DNA from: Tannerellaceae bacterium
Lineage (GTDB): Bacteria > Bacteroidota > Bacteroidia > Bacteroidales > Tannerellaceae
NCBI GenBank assembly: GCA_031278605.1
Contig: JAITKB010000065.1
Span: 1-50,278, forward strand
Length of the DNA stretch: 50,278 nucleotides
Reading direction: 5' to 3'
The position numbers and the translations under genes are program-made. Under the pieces are notes generated by a model. The model was not told the origin of the DNA, made no database searches, and saw only the letters and a program-made list of their open reading frames with translations. Below, piece by piece: positions 32,185 to 40,404 of the stretch. Numbering within the stretch: the stretch's first letter is position 1; each line of letters starts with the position of its first letter.

Positions 32185-35100
32185 ATGAAAAATTGCATTT
32201 TTTGTGTTTGCCTGTTCTGTTCCATTACACTCACAGGCGTTCAGCCTGTTAAAGCCGGCAGGGCTAACTTGCCAATAGATCAGCAAAGCAACAAAAGAAT
32301 CGAAGGGGTAATATCCGATGAATTCGGGGAACCGATCATCGGAGCCAATGTTGTTGTAAAAGGCACTTCGAGCGGAACAGTTACGGATGTAGATGGAAAG
32401 TTCTCGTTAAATGTATCCAATTCGGATGTCTTAGTAATAACCTACGTCAGTTACATGACACGAGAGATTCCTGTCGGAAATCAGACAAGATTTTCTATCA
32501 CCTTGGAAGAAGACACTAAAAACTTAGACGAAGTTGTAGTGATTGGCTATGGAACGACCACGCGAAAGAACTTCACAGGTTCGGTCTCAACATTAAACAC
32601 CTCTGAAGGCGGTATTGCATTAACGGTTCCCAACAATCCGGTCGATATGCTCCGTGGATTGGCACCCGGACTAAGTTTGACGCAAAGCGGTGTAGCCGGC
32701 TCTACGCCTACCATCCAGATTCGTGGGCAGAAGTCTATCAACTCGAGCAGCGGCAACCCGCTGATTGTGCTGAACGGTGTAATCTTCATGGGTACCCTCA
32801 ACGACATCGACCCTGCTACTATTGAGAGCATGAGTGTACTGAAAGATGCCACATCACTGGCAGCATACGGTTCACAGGCCGCCAACGGTGTTATCATGAT
32901 TACCACCAAGAAAGGCGACCTGGGCAAACCAATGATAAACTTCCGCGGATCGGTGGCATTGGTCACTCCGAACTACAAGCCGGACATTCTCGATGGCTAC
33001 CAATATATCGACCGCTACAACACCGTAAAGAGTTACCAGCCGGGCGACGTAAGCTGGATGTCCGATCTGGAAAAGGCGAACTATGATAGGGGTAAACAGA
33101 CCGACTGGTTCGACTATAGCACTCGCAGCGGTGTGCGACAGACTTATTCGTTGAGTGTTTCCGGTGGAACAGAAAACATGGATTATATGGTGAGCGGCTC
33201 TTGGATGGACAACAAGAACTTCATCAAAGGAAATGAATTTATCCGCAAGACGGTGAGTGCCCGCATCAACACCCACGTCAACCAATATATCCGTATAGGT
33301 ACAAACGTCAACTTTGCCACACTTCAGAACGATGGTGTCAGCCCCGGTATAGGTCGTCTCTACTCTCCGTGGGGAGAGCCTTACCTACCCGACGGTTCCA
33401 TGCGCAAGTACATGGTCGAAAATACCAGCGACCAACTAAATCCATTGTGGAACACCTATAATGGAATTGATCGAGAGGTGCGCAACAACTCGCTCACATT
33501 GGGCGGTGAGATAGAAATTCGCCTACCTTGGATTGAAGGCCTGAGCTACAAACTGACCGGTAACTATTCGCTGACGCAAAGCCGGACGCGTAGTTTCACA
33601 CATGAAACGAACCTGATACAGTTTACTGACGGTGATGACTATTCGTCAGCAGTAACAGATAAGTATCTGAACCGTGCTTCGGGCTACATCATCAATTTGC
33701 GTGATCCTTCTTATGTATATGATCATATCCTGACCTACACCAAAGATTTCGACAACCACTGGATCAGCGCTACGCTCGTCTACACACGTGATTCCCAAAA
33801 GCACGAATCGATTAATACTTATGGCGAAGACTTTGCTGAGTTAGGTAATACCACGCTCGGATTCAATGGCTTGAACAATGCTAAAACACAAAAAGTGAAC
33901 GCTATCGAGTATACATTAAAAAACAATGTTGGCTATTTGGGGCGTGTAAATTATTCGTTTAAAGATACGTACCATCTCAATGTTTCCGTTCGACGCGACG
34001 GCAGCTCTGTATTCGGCGCCGATAGGAAGTGGGGAACTTTCCCGGCATTTGGCGTCGCATGGACCCTATCCAGTGAAGAATTCTTTAAGGAAACTGTTCA
34101 CTGGGCCAGGAATACGAAACTGAAAGCCTCTTGGGGGAAAAATGGCAACCAATCGCTGGAGCCTTATGGCACCCTGTCGCGCATGAATATGGGTCAATCG
34201 GGCGGTGTTGGCAACGTTTACTATTTCGATGGCCAGCCCGTGTTTGGACAATCACTCAACACGCTGGGCAATCCGCTTTTAGGGTGGGAAACGACCACTT
34301 CCTGGAACTTCGGCCTCGAGTCGGACTTCCTGAAAGAAGGACGCCTGCACGTCGAAATGGATGCTTACACATCGCGTACTACCGACCAGATTTTTAGCCG
34401 TCAGATTCTTTCCATGGGTTCTGGTATTCCAAGCCAGATGGCCACCATGGGACAAATCAACAATTGGGGTATCGAGGCAACTATCGCTTCACACAACATC
34501 AAGACGAAAGATTTCAAATGGCATTCGTCGCTGATGTTTTCACTGAATCGCAACAAATTGGTAGAATTATACGGCGACGGAAATGATGATATTACCAACC
34601 AGCTATTCCTTGGTAAATCATTAGGTGTCATCTATGGTTACAAATGGATTGGTGTCATTCAGGAAAGCGACACACAATATATGGCAACCAATGGCGGGCA
34701 GCCGGGTGATCCGATGTACACCAATCTCGATGGCAGCGAAGACGGTAGAATCACTCCCGACGACAAAACGATTTTGGGATACAACAAAGAATCATTTCGG
34801 ATAAGTTTGTCCAACACGTTGACCTACAAGAATTGGTCACTCTACTTTTTGTTGAATGGCACATTTAGCGGTGGCGGATATGGAAAGGCGCAAAATAATT
34901 TTGCCTACGGTTCGCAAGACGGCTCTATGGACTACTTAAACTCTAACAATCACTCTTGGTGGACACCTGAAAACAAGAGCAACCAATATGTACGCCCGGG
35001 CTTCGACGTTACGAACAGCGATTTTATCGCCCTGCAGAACTATACGTTTATCCGCTTGCAGGATATCAACCTCTCTTATACCCTGCGTAATCCCAAGTTG

Positions 35101-35256
35101 AAAGAGCTAAGCATAGCCGATATACAATTCTTTATATCAGGTACCAACTTGTTCTGTTTCGCCCCGGACTGGGAATTTTCCGATCCGGAAGTGCGTACCA
35201 GTCGTGGCATGCAGTTGGCGCGCAGCTATTCATTTGGCGTCAACTTTAAGTTTTAA
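32185..35256 (+). CDS. SusC/RagA family TonB-dependent outer-membrane transporter
   Basis: 1023 residues from the ATG at 32185 (MKNCIFCVCLFCSITLTG...); the track opens at 32050 and other in-frame ATGs exist, so the start is uncertain. After the signal comes a carboxypeptidase-regulatory-like domain (IEGVISDEFGEPIIGANVVVKGTSSGTVTDVDGKFSL). The TonB box/plug begins NLDEVVVIGYGTTTRKNFTGSVSTL, with SIQ-like NPLIVLNGVIFMGTLNDIDPATIESMSVLKDATSLAAYGSQAANGVIMITTKKG, and a 22-strand barrel ends YSFGVNFKF. It imports oligosaccharides through the outer membrane with SusD as lid. The susD gene starts 43 bp downstream. Confidence 0.93.
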   Translation: MKNCIFCVCLFCSITLTGVQPVKAGRANLPIDQQSNKRIEGVISDEFGEPIIGANVVVKGTSSGTVTDVDGKFSLNVSNSDVLVITYVSYMTREIPVGNQTRFSITLEEDTKNLDEVVVIGYGTTTRKNFTGSVSTLNTSEGGIALTVPNNPVDMLRGLAPGLSLTQSGVAGSTPTIQIRGQKSINSSSGNPLIVLNGVIFMGTLNDIDPATIESMSVLKDATSLAAYGSQAANGVIMITTKKGDLGKPMINFRGSVALVTPNYKPDILDGYQYIDRYNTVKSYQPGDVSWMSDLEKANYDRGKQTDWFDYSTRSGVRQTYSLSVSGGTENMDYMVSGSWMDNKNFIKGNEFIRKTVSARINTHVNQYIRIGTNVNFATLQNDGVSPGIGRLYSPWGEPYLPDGSMRKYMVENTSDQLNPLWNTYNGIDREVRNNSLTLGGEIEIRLPWIEGLSYKLTGNYSLTQSRTRSFTHETNLIQFTDGDDYSSAVTDKYLNRASGYIINLRDPSYVYDHILTYTKDFDNHWISATLVYTRDSQKHESINTYGEDFAELGNTTLGFNGLNNAKTQKVNAIEYTLKNNVGYLGRVNYSFKDTYHLNVSVRRDGSSVFGADRKWGTFPAFGVAWTLSSEEFFKETVHWARNTKLKASWGKNGNQSLEPYGTLSRMNMGQSGGVGNVYYFDGQPVFGQSLNTLGNPLLGWETTTSWNFGLESDFLKEGRLHVEMDAYTSRTTDQIFSRQILSMGSGIPSQMATMGQINNWGIEATIASHNIKTKDFKWHSSLMFSLNRNKLVELYGDGNDDITNQLFLGKSLGVIYGYKWIGVIQESDTQYMATNGGQPGDPMYTNLDGSEDGRITPDDKTILGYNKESFRISLSNTLTYKNWSLYFLLNGTFSGGGYGKAQNNFAYGSQDGSMDYLNSNNHSWWTPENKSNQYVRPGFDVTNSDFIALQNYTFIRLQDINLSYTLRNPKLKELSIADIQFFISGTNLFCFAPDWEFSDPEVRTSRGMQLARSYSFGVNFKF

Positions 35257-35299
35257 TCTAGAAAACAGTTTTGAAAACAATAAAAACAATTTTAAGAAT

Positions 35300-37141
35300 A
35301 TGAAATACTATAAATATCTTTTGATGGGTGTTTTCGCGGCAATCAGCCTCACTGCTTGTGACGATGATGCTTTTCTCACAGAAAACCCCAAAACCATTTA
35401 TACGGTAGACAATGCTTTTGTGAAAAGTAGTCAAGTAGACGCGACTATTTCGCGTGCTTACTACACGATGGCTAAACTTTATGGCTGGGATAACTTTTTC
35501 CTGCAGATGTTCGACCCGTCATACAACCTGCGCCGCAGCAACCTACTGGGCGGACAAGGTGCCGACACCATGGGTGGTGACGGTGACTTGGCTCATGCGA
35601 TGGGCGCTATGGGTGACTTTCAAACCATCAATGCCGACTTCGAGGAGTTTAAACTACTGTGGGATGACCTTTACCAATTAGCGGCACAAGCCAACATGGC
35701 TCTCTATGGCGCTGAACAGGTGCAGTGGGATAGTGAAGCAAGCAAGGCGGCTGCTATCGCACAAGCCCGGTTTTTCCGCGGATGGGCTTATTTGAGACTG
35801 GGCGAATGTTTCGGTGGTGTACCCATCGTATCCGAATACTCTGAAGAGCTGAGGTTCGATTACGAACGCTCCACCCGTGAAGAGACTTACGCCTTCGCCA
35901 TCGAAGATTTTACGGTAGCCTCTACTAATTTACCCGAGTTGCCGCAACAAAACGGCCGCGTGGCACAAGGTGTAGCCAATCATTTCTTAGCCGAAGCTTA
36001 TATAGCACAAGGCACCGAGACAGGCGACAAAAGCAACTTCACCAAAGCGATTGCCGCCGCGCAACGCACTCTTGAGTTGCATCCCATCATGACCAACCGC
36101 TTTGGGGTACGCGCCAATCCGGATGATAAGGATCCGGCCAGGGGTAGCGGTATCGACCCGCTACACCCCAGCATGCCTGTGGCTAATTATAAGGAAAACG
36201 GCAACGTGTTTTACGACCTCTTCCAGATAGGCAACTACAACCGTAGCGAAGGTAATACGGAAGGACTGTTGGTAACACAAAGTCCTACCTACGAGCAATA
36301 CTCCACGATGGGCGGTATCGTTTATGCTTTCGGATTAACCTGCTTCCCCGCTTTCGGAGATGCTGGCGTATGGTCTGACGCATACAAGGCGCAGAATCAG
36401 GATAGCCAGGGGCCTTGGGCATATACGCTTTACGATGGTGGTCGCAGATGCGCCGCACTGGGCGGAGGCACATGGGGCTTGGTGGGTTCTACCAACTATG
36501 TCGATGAAGTGGTTTGGGAAGGACAGTTTACCAATGACATACGTAATGACGAAGTGAATCGTCCGCACCTGATAGTGATGGATCCCAGAAGTCCGCTTTT
36601 TGGTGAACGCGTCACAGAAGAAATGATCACCTCGCCTGCCGTGTTGCAACGTACTTGTTCGAAAGTGGCTTTGCTCGATGGCTGGGGCTGGACACAATTT
36701 CACCAAGGTTGGGGTAGCAGTTATGCCATGCAGTATGGACGTGACTTTTACATGGCTCGTTCCGCTGAAACCTATTTGCTCTTGGCAGAAGCCGAACTTC
36801 GCAACGGTAACATGAGTGCTGCATTAGAAGCTGTCAACACAATCCGCAGCCGTGCACAAGCTTCATACCTCTATTCGTCACTGACACTACGTGACATCCT
36901 CGATGAGCGTGCACGCGAATTGGCATGGGAGGAACATCGTTGGGTAACATTGCTTCGTTGGGATAGCTCGACGGGTAGCAATGAAGATATGAAACATCAG
37001 TTGCAACACTATACGATGTTTGCTAACGACCTGAAAGTGCCTAGTGCCATTGTTCCTAAATGGACCTTATTTCCCATTCCAACAAATGTCATTAATATGA
37101 ACTCTGACGCTCAATTGGCGCAAAATCCAGGTTGGAAATAA
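35300..37141 (+). CDS. SusD/RagB family nutrient-binding outer-membrane lipoprotein
   Basis: 613 residues from the ATG at 35300 (MKYYKYLLMGVFAAISLTAC|DDD). The track start at 35204 overlaps susC and is rejected. The lipobox fits surface display. TPR-like helices with AAAIAQARFFRGWAYLRLGECFGGVPIV and the C-terminal YLLLAEAELRNGNMSAALEAVNTIRSRA...ILDERARELAWEEHRWVTLLRW...LFPIPTNVINMNSDAQLAQNPGW are diagnostic of SusD. It captures glycan at the surface and caps the SusC channel. Its TAA overlaps the next ATG by one base (TAATG), coupling it to the esterase gene. Confidence 0.93.
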   Translation: MKYYKYLLMGVFAAISLTACDDDAFLTENPKTIYTVDNAFVKSSQVDATISRAYYTMAKLYGWDNFFLQMFDPSYNLRRSNLLGGQGADTMGGDGDLAHAMGAMGDFQTINADFEEFKLLWDDLYQLAAQANMALYGAEQVQWDSEASKAAAIAQARFFRGWAYLRLGECFGGVPIVSEYSEELRFDYERSTREETYAFAIEDFTVASTNLPELPQQNGRVAQGVANHFLAEAYIAQGTETGDKSNFTKAIAAAQRTLELHPIMTNRFGVRANPDDKDPARGSGIDPLHPSMPVANYKENGNVFYDLFQIGNYNRSEGNTEGLLVTQSPTYEQYSTMGGIVYAFGLTCFPAFGDAGVWSDAYKAQNQDSQGPWAYTLYDGGRRCAALGGGTWGLVGSTNYVDEVVWEGQFTNDIRNDEVNRPHLIVMDPRSPLFGERVTEEMITSPAVLQRTCSKVALLDGWGWTQFHQGWGSSYAMQYGRDFYMARSAETYLLLAEAELRNGNMSAALEAVNTIRSRAQASYLYSSLTLRDILDERARELAWEEHRWVTLLRWDSSTGSNEDMKHQLQHYTMFANDLKVPSAIVPKWTLFPIPTNVINMNSDAQLAQNPGWK

Positions 37142-38703
37142 TGAGAAATATTAAATTCATATTACTTTCATTCATTATGTTGGCAAGCGTCTCGGCTTTT
37201 GCCGAGACGCTTGCCAACGTACTGACTTCCGTTACAGTAGCACAAGGCAAACTGGAAGGAGTAGAAGAACAGGGATTGGGCGTATTCAAAGCCATTCCGT
37301 ATGCCGAACCTCCCGTAGGCGATTTACGATGGAAAGCTCCTGTGCCTAAGAAAAGCTGGACAGGCGTTTATCGTGCCGAAGACTTCGCGCCGATGCCTCC
37401 ACAAGAAGTGCGCACTTTTGGCGATCAGGAGCCCCCCAAATGGAGCGAAGATTGTCTTTACCTTAGTGTGATGACTCCTGCCAAGAGTGCTACAGAGAAG
37501 CTATCTGTCATGGTGTGGATTCATGGTGGAGGTTTTATTACCGGTTCATACACTAATCCTATGGGGTTCAACTTGGCTCACAAGGGCGTTATTCTGGTGA
37601 GTATCGCATACCGTACCGGTGCGCTGGGCTTCTTGGCACTACCCGAACTGAGCAAAGAATCTGAACAGAGCATCTCTGGCAACTATGGCTTAATGGATCA
37701 AATTCTTGCGTTAGAATGGATTAAAGAAAATATCGCTACCTTTGGTGGCGATCCAAACAAAGTGACCATTTTTGGCGAATCCGCCGGTGCCATCGCAGTC
37801 AGTATGCTCTGCGCCTCCCCCTTAGCTAAGGGTCTCTTCCGTGGAGCCATTAGCGAAAGTGGGGGTTCGTTCTGTCCAGTCGATAGTGTGCGGCATAATA
37901 ATAATGGCATTCGACACTTGAAAGGAGCCGAGCAACATGGTGTGGCATTTATGAAGCGTATTGGTGCAAAAAACCTGAAACAACTGCGCAAAATGAGTGC
38001 TGACGCATGGATTTCTGACAAGGAGACCACAGGTGTGGGTGGCTTTTGGCCTACGGTGGACGGATATGTCATCACCGATGATCAATATAAGCTCTATGAA
38101 AAGGGTGAATTCAACGATGTGAACGTTATTGTAGGTACAAACTCAGATGAAGGCTCTATGTTTGTTCGCCCCTGTTTGGTCGCTGAGTATGAAGGCGAGG
38201 TTCACCGGGATTACGGTCTCTTTGCCGACCGCATTCTTCAACTTTATCCGGCTCGCTCGGAACAAGAAACCTTTGCCGCAAGAAGCGATATTTTCCGGGA
38301 GACAGCTTTTGCATGGCCCTCCTTCGCATGGGCACGTTTACAGGGGGAAAAAGGAAAAAGTGATGTTTTTGTCTATTACTTTGACCAAATCACAGAGAAT
38401 CCCTGGATGAGAGGACCGCAACGTGGTGCAGGTCATGCTTCAGAGTTGCCTTATGTCTTTGGTATGCACAGGGGTGAACCAACACCCATGAATAGCGCAA
38501 TGAGTGAATTGATGATGACTTATTGGACCAACTTTGTAAAGACCGGAGATCCCAATTCAAAAGGTATGCCTCACTGGCCTGTTTACGACGAAGACAAAGC
38601 CACGGTAATGATGTTTAAAGATGGTGCCCATCTCATCAATGTACCCAACCGTCCACAGTTGGAACTGATGGAGGAATTTTTTAAATGGAAACGCGAACAA
38701 TAA
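37141..38703 (+). CDS. Type B carboxylesterase (alpha/beta hydrolase)
   Basis: 520 residues starting at the TAATG junction with susD. The signal peptide (MRNIKFILLSFIMLASVSAFA) suggests periplasmic location. Type B esterase motifs: EDCLYLSVMTP, oxyanion VWIHGGGFITGS, nucleophile in GESAG (about Ser214), acid in GTNSDEGSMF, and His in GAGHASELPYVFG (about 432). It would remove acyl groups from the imported glycoside. The codons of the signal peptide contain an 18-bp perfect inverted repeat (37179-37218). Third gene of the PUL. Confidence 0.87.
   Translation: MRNIKFILLSFIMLASVSAFAETLANVLTSVTVAQGKLEGVEEQGLGVFKAIPYAEPPVGDLRWKAPVPKKSWTGVYRAEDFAPMPPQEVRTFGDQEPPKWSEDCLYLSVMTPAKSATEKLSVMVWIHGGGFITGSYTNPMGFNLAHKGVILVSIAYRTGALGFLALPELSKESEQSISGNYGLMDQILALEWIKENIATFGGDPNKVTIFGESAGAIAVSMLCASPLAKGLFRGAISESGGSFCPVDSVRHNNNGIRHLKGAEQHGVAFMKRIGAKNLKQLRKMSADAWISDKETTGVGGFWPTVDGYVITDDQYKLYEKGEFNDVNVIVGTNSDEGSMFVRPCLVAEYEGEVHRDYGLFADRILQLYPARSEQETFAARSDIFRETAFAWPSFAWARLQGEKGKSDVFVYYFDQITENPWMRGPQRGAGHASELPYVFGMHRGEPTPMNSAMSELMMTYWTNFVKTGDPNSKGMPHWPVYDEDKATVMMFKDGAHLINVPNRPQLELMEEFFKWKREQ
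37179..37218. promoter_or_regulatory. 18-bp perfect hairpin within the esterase signal-peptide codons
   Basis: GTTGGCAAGCGTCTCGGC, loop TTTT, then GCCGAGACGCTTGCCAAC: a fully paired 18-bp stem with a 4-nt loop, only 38 bp after the start codon. In the mRNA it would strongly affect ribosome progress or RNase processing between susD and the enzyme genes. No U-run follows, so it is not a standard terminator. Confidence 0.7.
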
Positions 38704-38710
38704 AACAATT

Positions 38711-40390
38711 ATGAAACATACATTAATAATATTATTGACTTTACTGGTTTTTGGGACACTGAATGCTCAGTCATGGCGACCTCCTGCGAAAGGCGATTAC
38801 GTAATCTATACCTATCGTGATACCGTTCGCACAACCACCGACCGTGCCCAAAACGGACCACAATTTGTAATCTACCCCGACACACCGGTTCGTGAGGCTG
38901 AAGCCAAGACTCTGGTAGAGCAGTTGGGTTTGACATCCTTAGCCGATGCAAATAGCGGTTCGGTAGAAGTATTAGTTCCGGTGAATGGAAAAGAATATGA
39001 CAAAGTGAAAGATTTGGAGGCTTACGAGAAATTTATCAATGACAGCCGCAGTGTGTCCAATCTGAAAATCATCGGATTGGGACGCGGCGCTACCTTCGTT
39101 AACAGTCAGATTGCCCCGGTAGCGAATGAAGTAGCCGCGATCTTCACCTACGGCGGTTCGTTGCAAGGCAAACCCAAACAAACAGTGGCCGTACCAGCTT
39201 ATGTTGCACAAGGCAACAAATCGCTGGCCAATTTCTATGTCCAGATAAATGAGGCCAAAGAGGTAAGCCGTGACAGCAAACACGTCGTTTATGAAAATGC
39301 CGACGAGCCACTGCAACGCGTCGTATTAGCATTGGACAAAAAAACAACAGCAGCCGAAGCGTTGGCCGAAGCTTGGGAGACCCTTCTCTCCAAGAATTAT
39401 CGTTACAGTAACTACCGCCACACCCATTACATGGGAGCCAAATTTGGACAGTATGGTCCTTATGAACTAGAACCCTATACTGATTTAGATGCTATTGGCA
39501 TGAAGCGCATAGCCCACAAAGAGAAGCTCAGCGGGCCAGACAGTCCTGCCAACAAGGCTGCTTTTTGGTATGAGTATATGCCGGAGCAGTGCCAGTCAGC
39601 CAAGGAACATACCGTACCCTTAGTTGTCATGCTGCACGGTCATCAGAACGATAATCGAACTCAAAGCGAGACATCCGGTTTTGTGGAAGTCGCAGCTCAA
39701 GAAGGTATTGCCCTGGTGGAAATCGAATGGCAAGGACTAGGTGGAGAAAACGCTTCAGACATGGGTCTCGGCATGGGTGGTATTGAACAAGTCATTATGA
39801 ATCTTCTGAAACGCTATCCTCAAATCGACCCTTCTCGTGTTTATTGTCAAGGATTGTCAGCAGGCGCCATGCACAGTGCGGCTATAGGTATTGAAAAAAG
39901 TTATCTTTTTGCGGCTGTGGCCGGACATTCCGGTGGTATTTTTGATGGTCCGGTTTATAGCTTTACGCCAGAAGGTCTCTTTCGCAATGCTCGTCAAAAA
40001 CGCGGCAAAGTGGAGATGCCTTTTTTCTTGACTGTCGGCACCGACGATGATACTATCGGCTTTCCCAACAAAGAGGCCGGAAGCAATAGCCCATATTATA
40101 ATGCCCTGAATCTTTACGCCTGCTTGAACGATATGCCGGAAGTAACTATAGACTTTCCGGCCGAGCCTGTGTTGGGTATTCGGATGGAAAATCGCGAGAC
40201 CATTGTGACCAACAAGCACATCACGCTGGAGAAAGGCGAATTGTTAAAAAAAGATATTCCGATGATTCAGTTCACGGCTATTATGCATTATGGACACTGG
40301 AACTTCCGCCCAATGGCAGAGCGTATGTGGGATTTTTTCCGTCACTTTAGTCGCCATGTTGAGACGGGCGAATTGGAATATCATCCTTAA
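38711..40390 (+). CDS. Alpha/beta hydrolase, PHB-depolymerase/feruloyl-esterase-like
   Basis: 559 residues with a signal peptide (to about LNAQ). The N-terminal 240 residues have no domain I recognise. The C-terminal half is an alpha/beta hydrolase: VPLVVMLHGHQNDNRTQSE (oxyanion region), nucleophile in CQGLSAGAMHSAA (about Ser383), acid near VGTDDDTIGFP, and a late His in MHYGHWNFRP. The pattern is close to esterase_phb/LpqC-type enzymes, which include feruloyl and acetyl xylan esterases. A second esterase in the PUL suggests a multiply acylated substrate. It follows the first esterase by 7 bp. Confidence 0.78.
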   Translation: MKHTLIILLTLLVFGTLNAQSWRPPAKGDYVIYTYRDTVRTTTDRAQNGPQFVIYPDTPVREAEAKTLVEQLGLTSLADANSGSVEVLVPVNGKEYDKVKDLEAYEKFINDSRSVSNLKIIGLGRGATFVNSQIAPVANEVAAIFTYGGSLQGKPKQTVAVPAYVAQGNKSLANFYVQINEAKEVSRDSKHVVYENADEPLQRVVLALDKKTTAAEALAEAWETLLSKNYRYSNYRHTHYMGAKFGQYGPYELEPYTDLDAIGMKRIAHKEKLSGPDSPANKAAFWYEYMPEQCQSAKEHTVPLVVMLHGHQNDNRTQSETSGFVEVAAQEGIALVEIEWQGLGGENASDMGLGMGGIEQVIMNLLKRYPQIDPSRVYCQGLSAGAMHSAAIGIEKSYLFAAVAGHSGGIFDGPVYSFTPEGLFRNARQKRGKVEMPFFLTVGTDDDTIGFPNKEAGSNSPYYNALNLYACLNDMPEVTIDFPAEPVLGIRMENRETIVTNKHITLEKGELLKKDIPMIQFTAIMHYGHWNFRPMAERMWDFFRHFSRHVETGELEYHP

Positions 40391-40404
40391 ATAAAAAATA
40401 AACG

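Noticed and set aside
35204-35299. Longer SusD start overlapping susC
   Set aside because: It would bury the lipoprotein signal; the ATG at 35300 begins an ideal signal peptide with a lipobox.
36285-36706. Antisense ORFs within susD and other PUL genes
   Set aside because: Shadows of strongly supported coding genes with no independent support.
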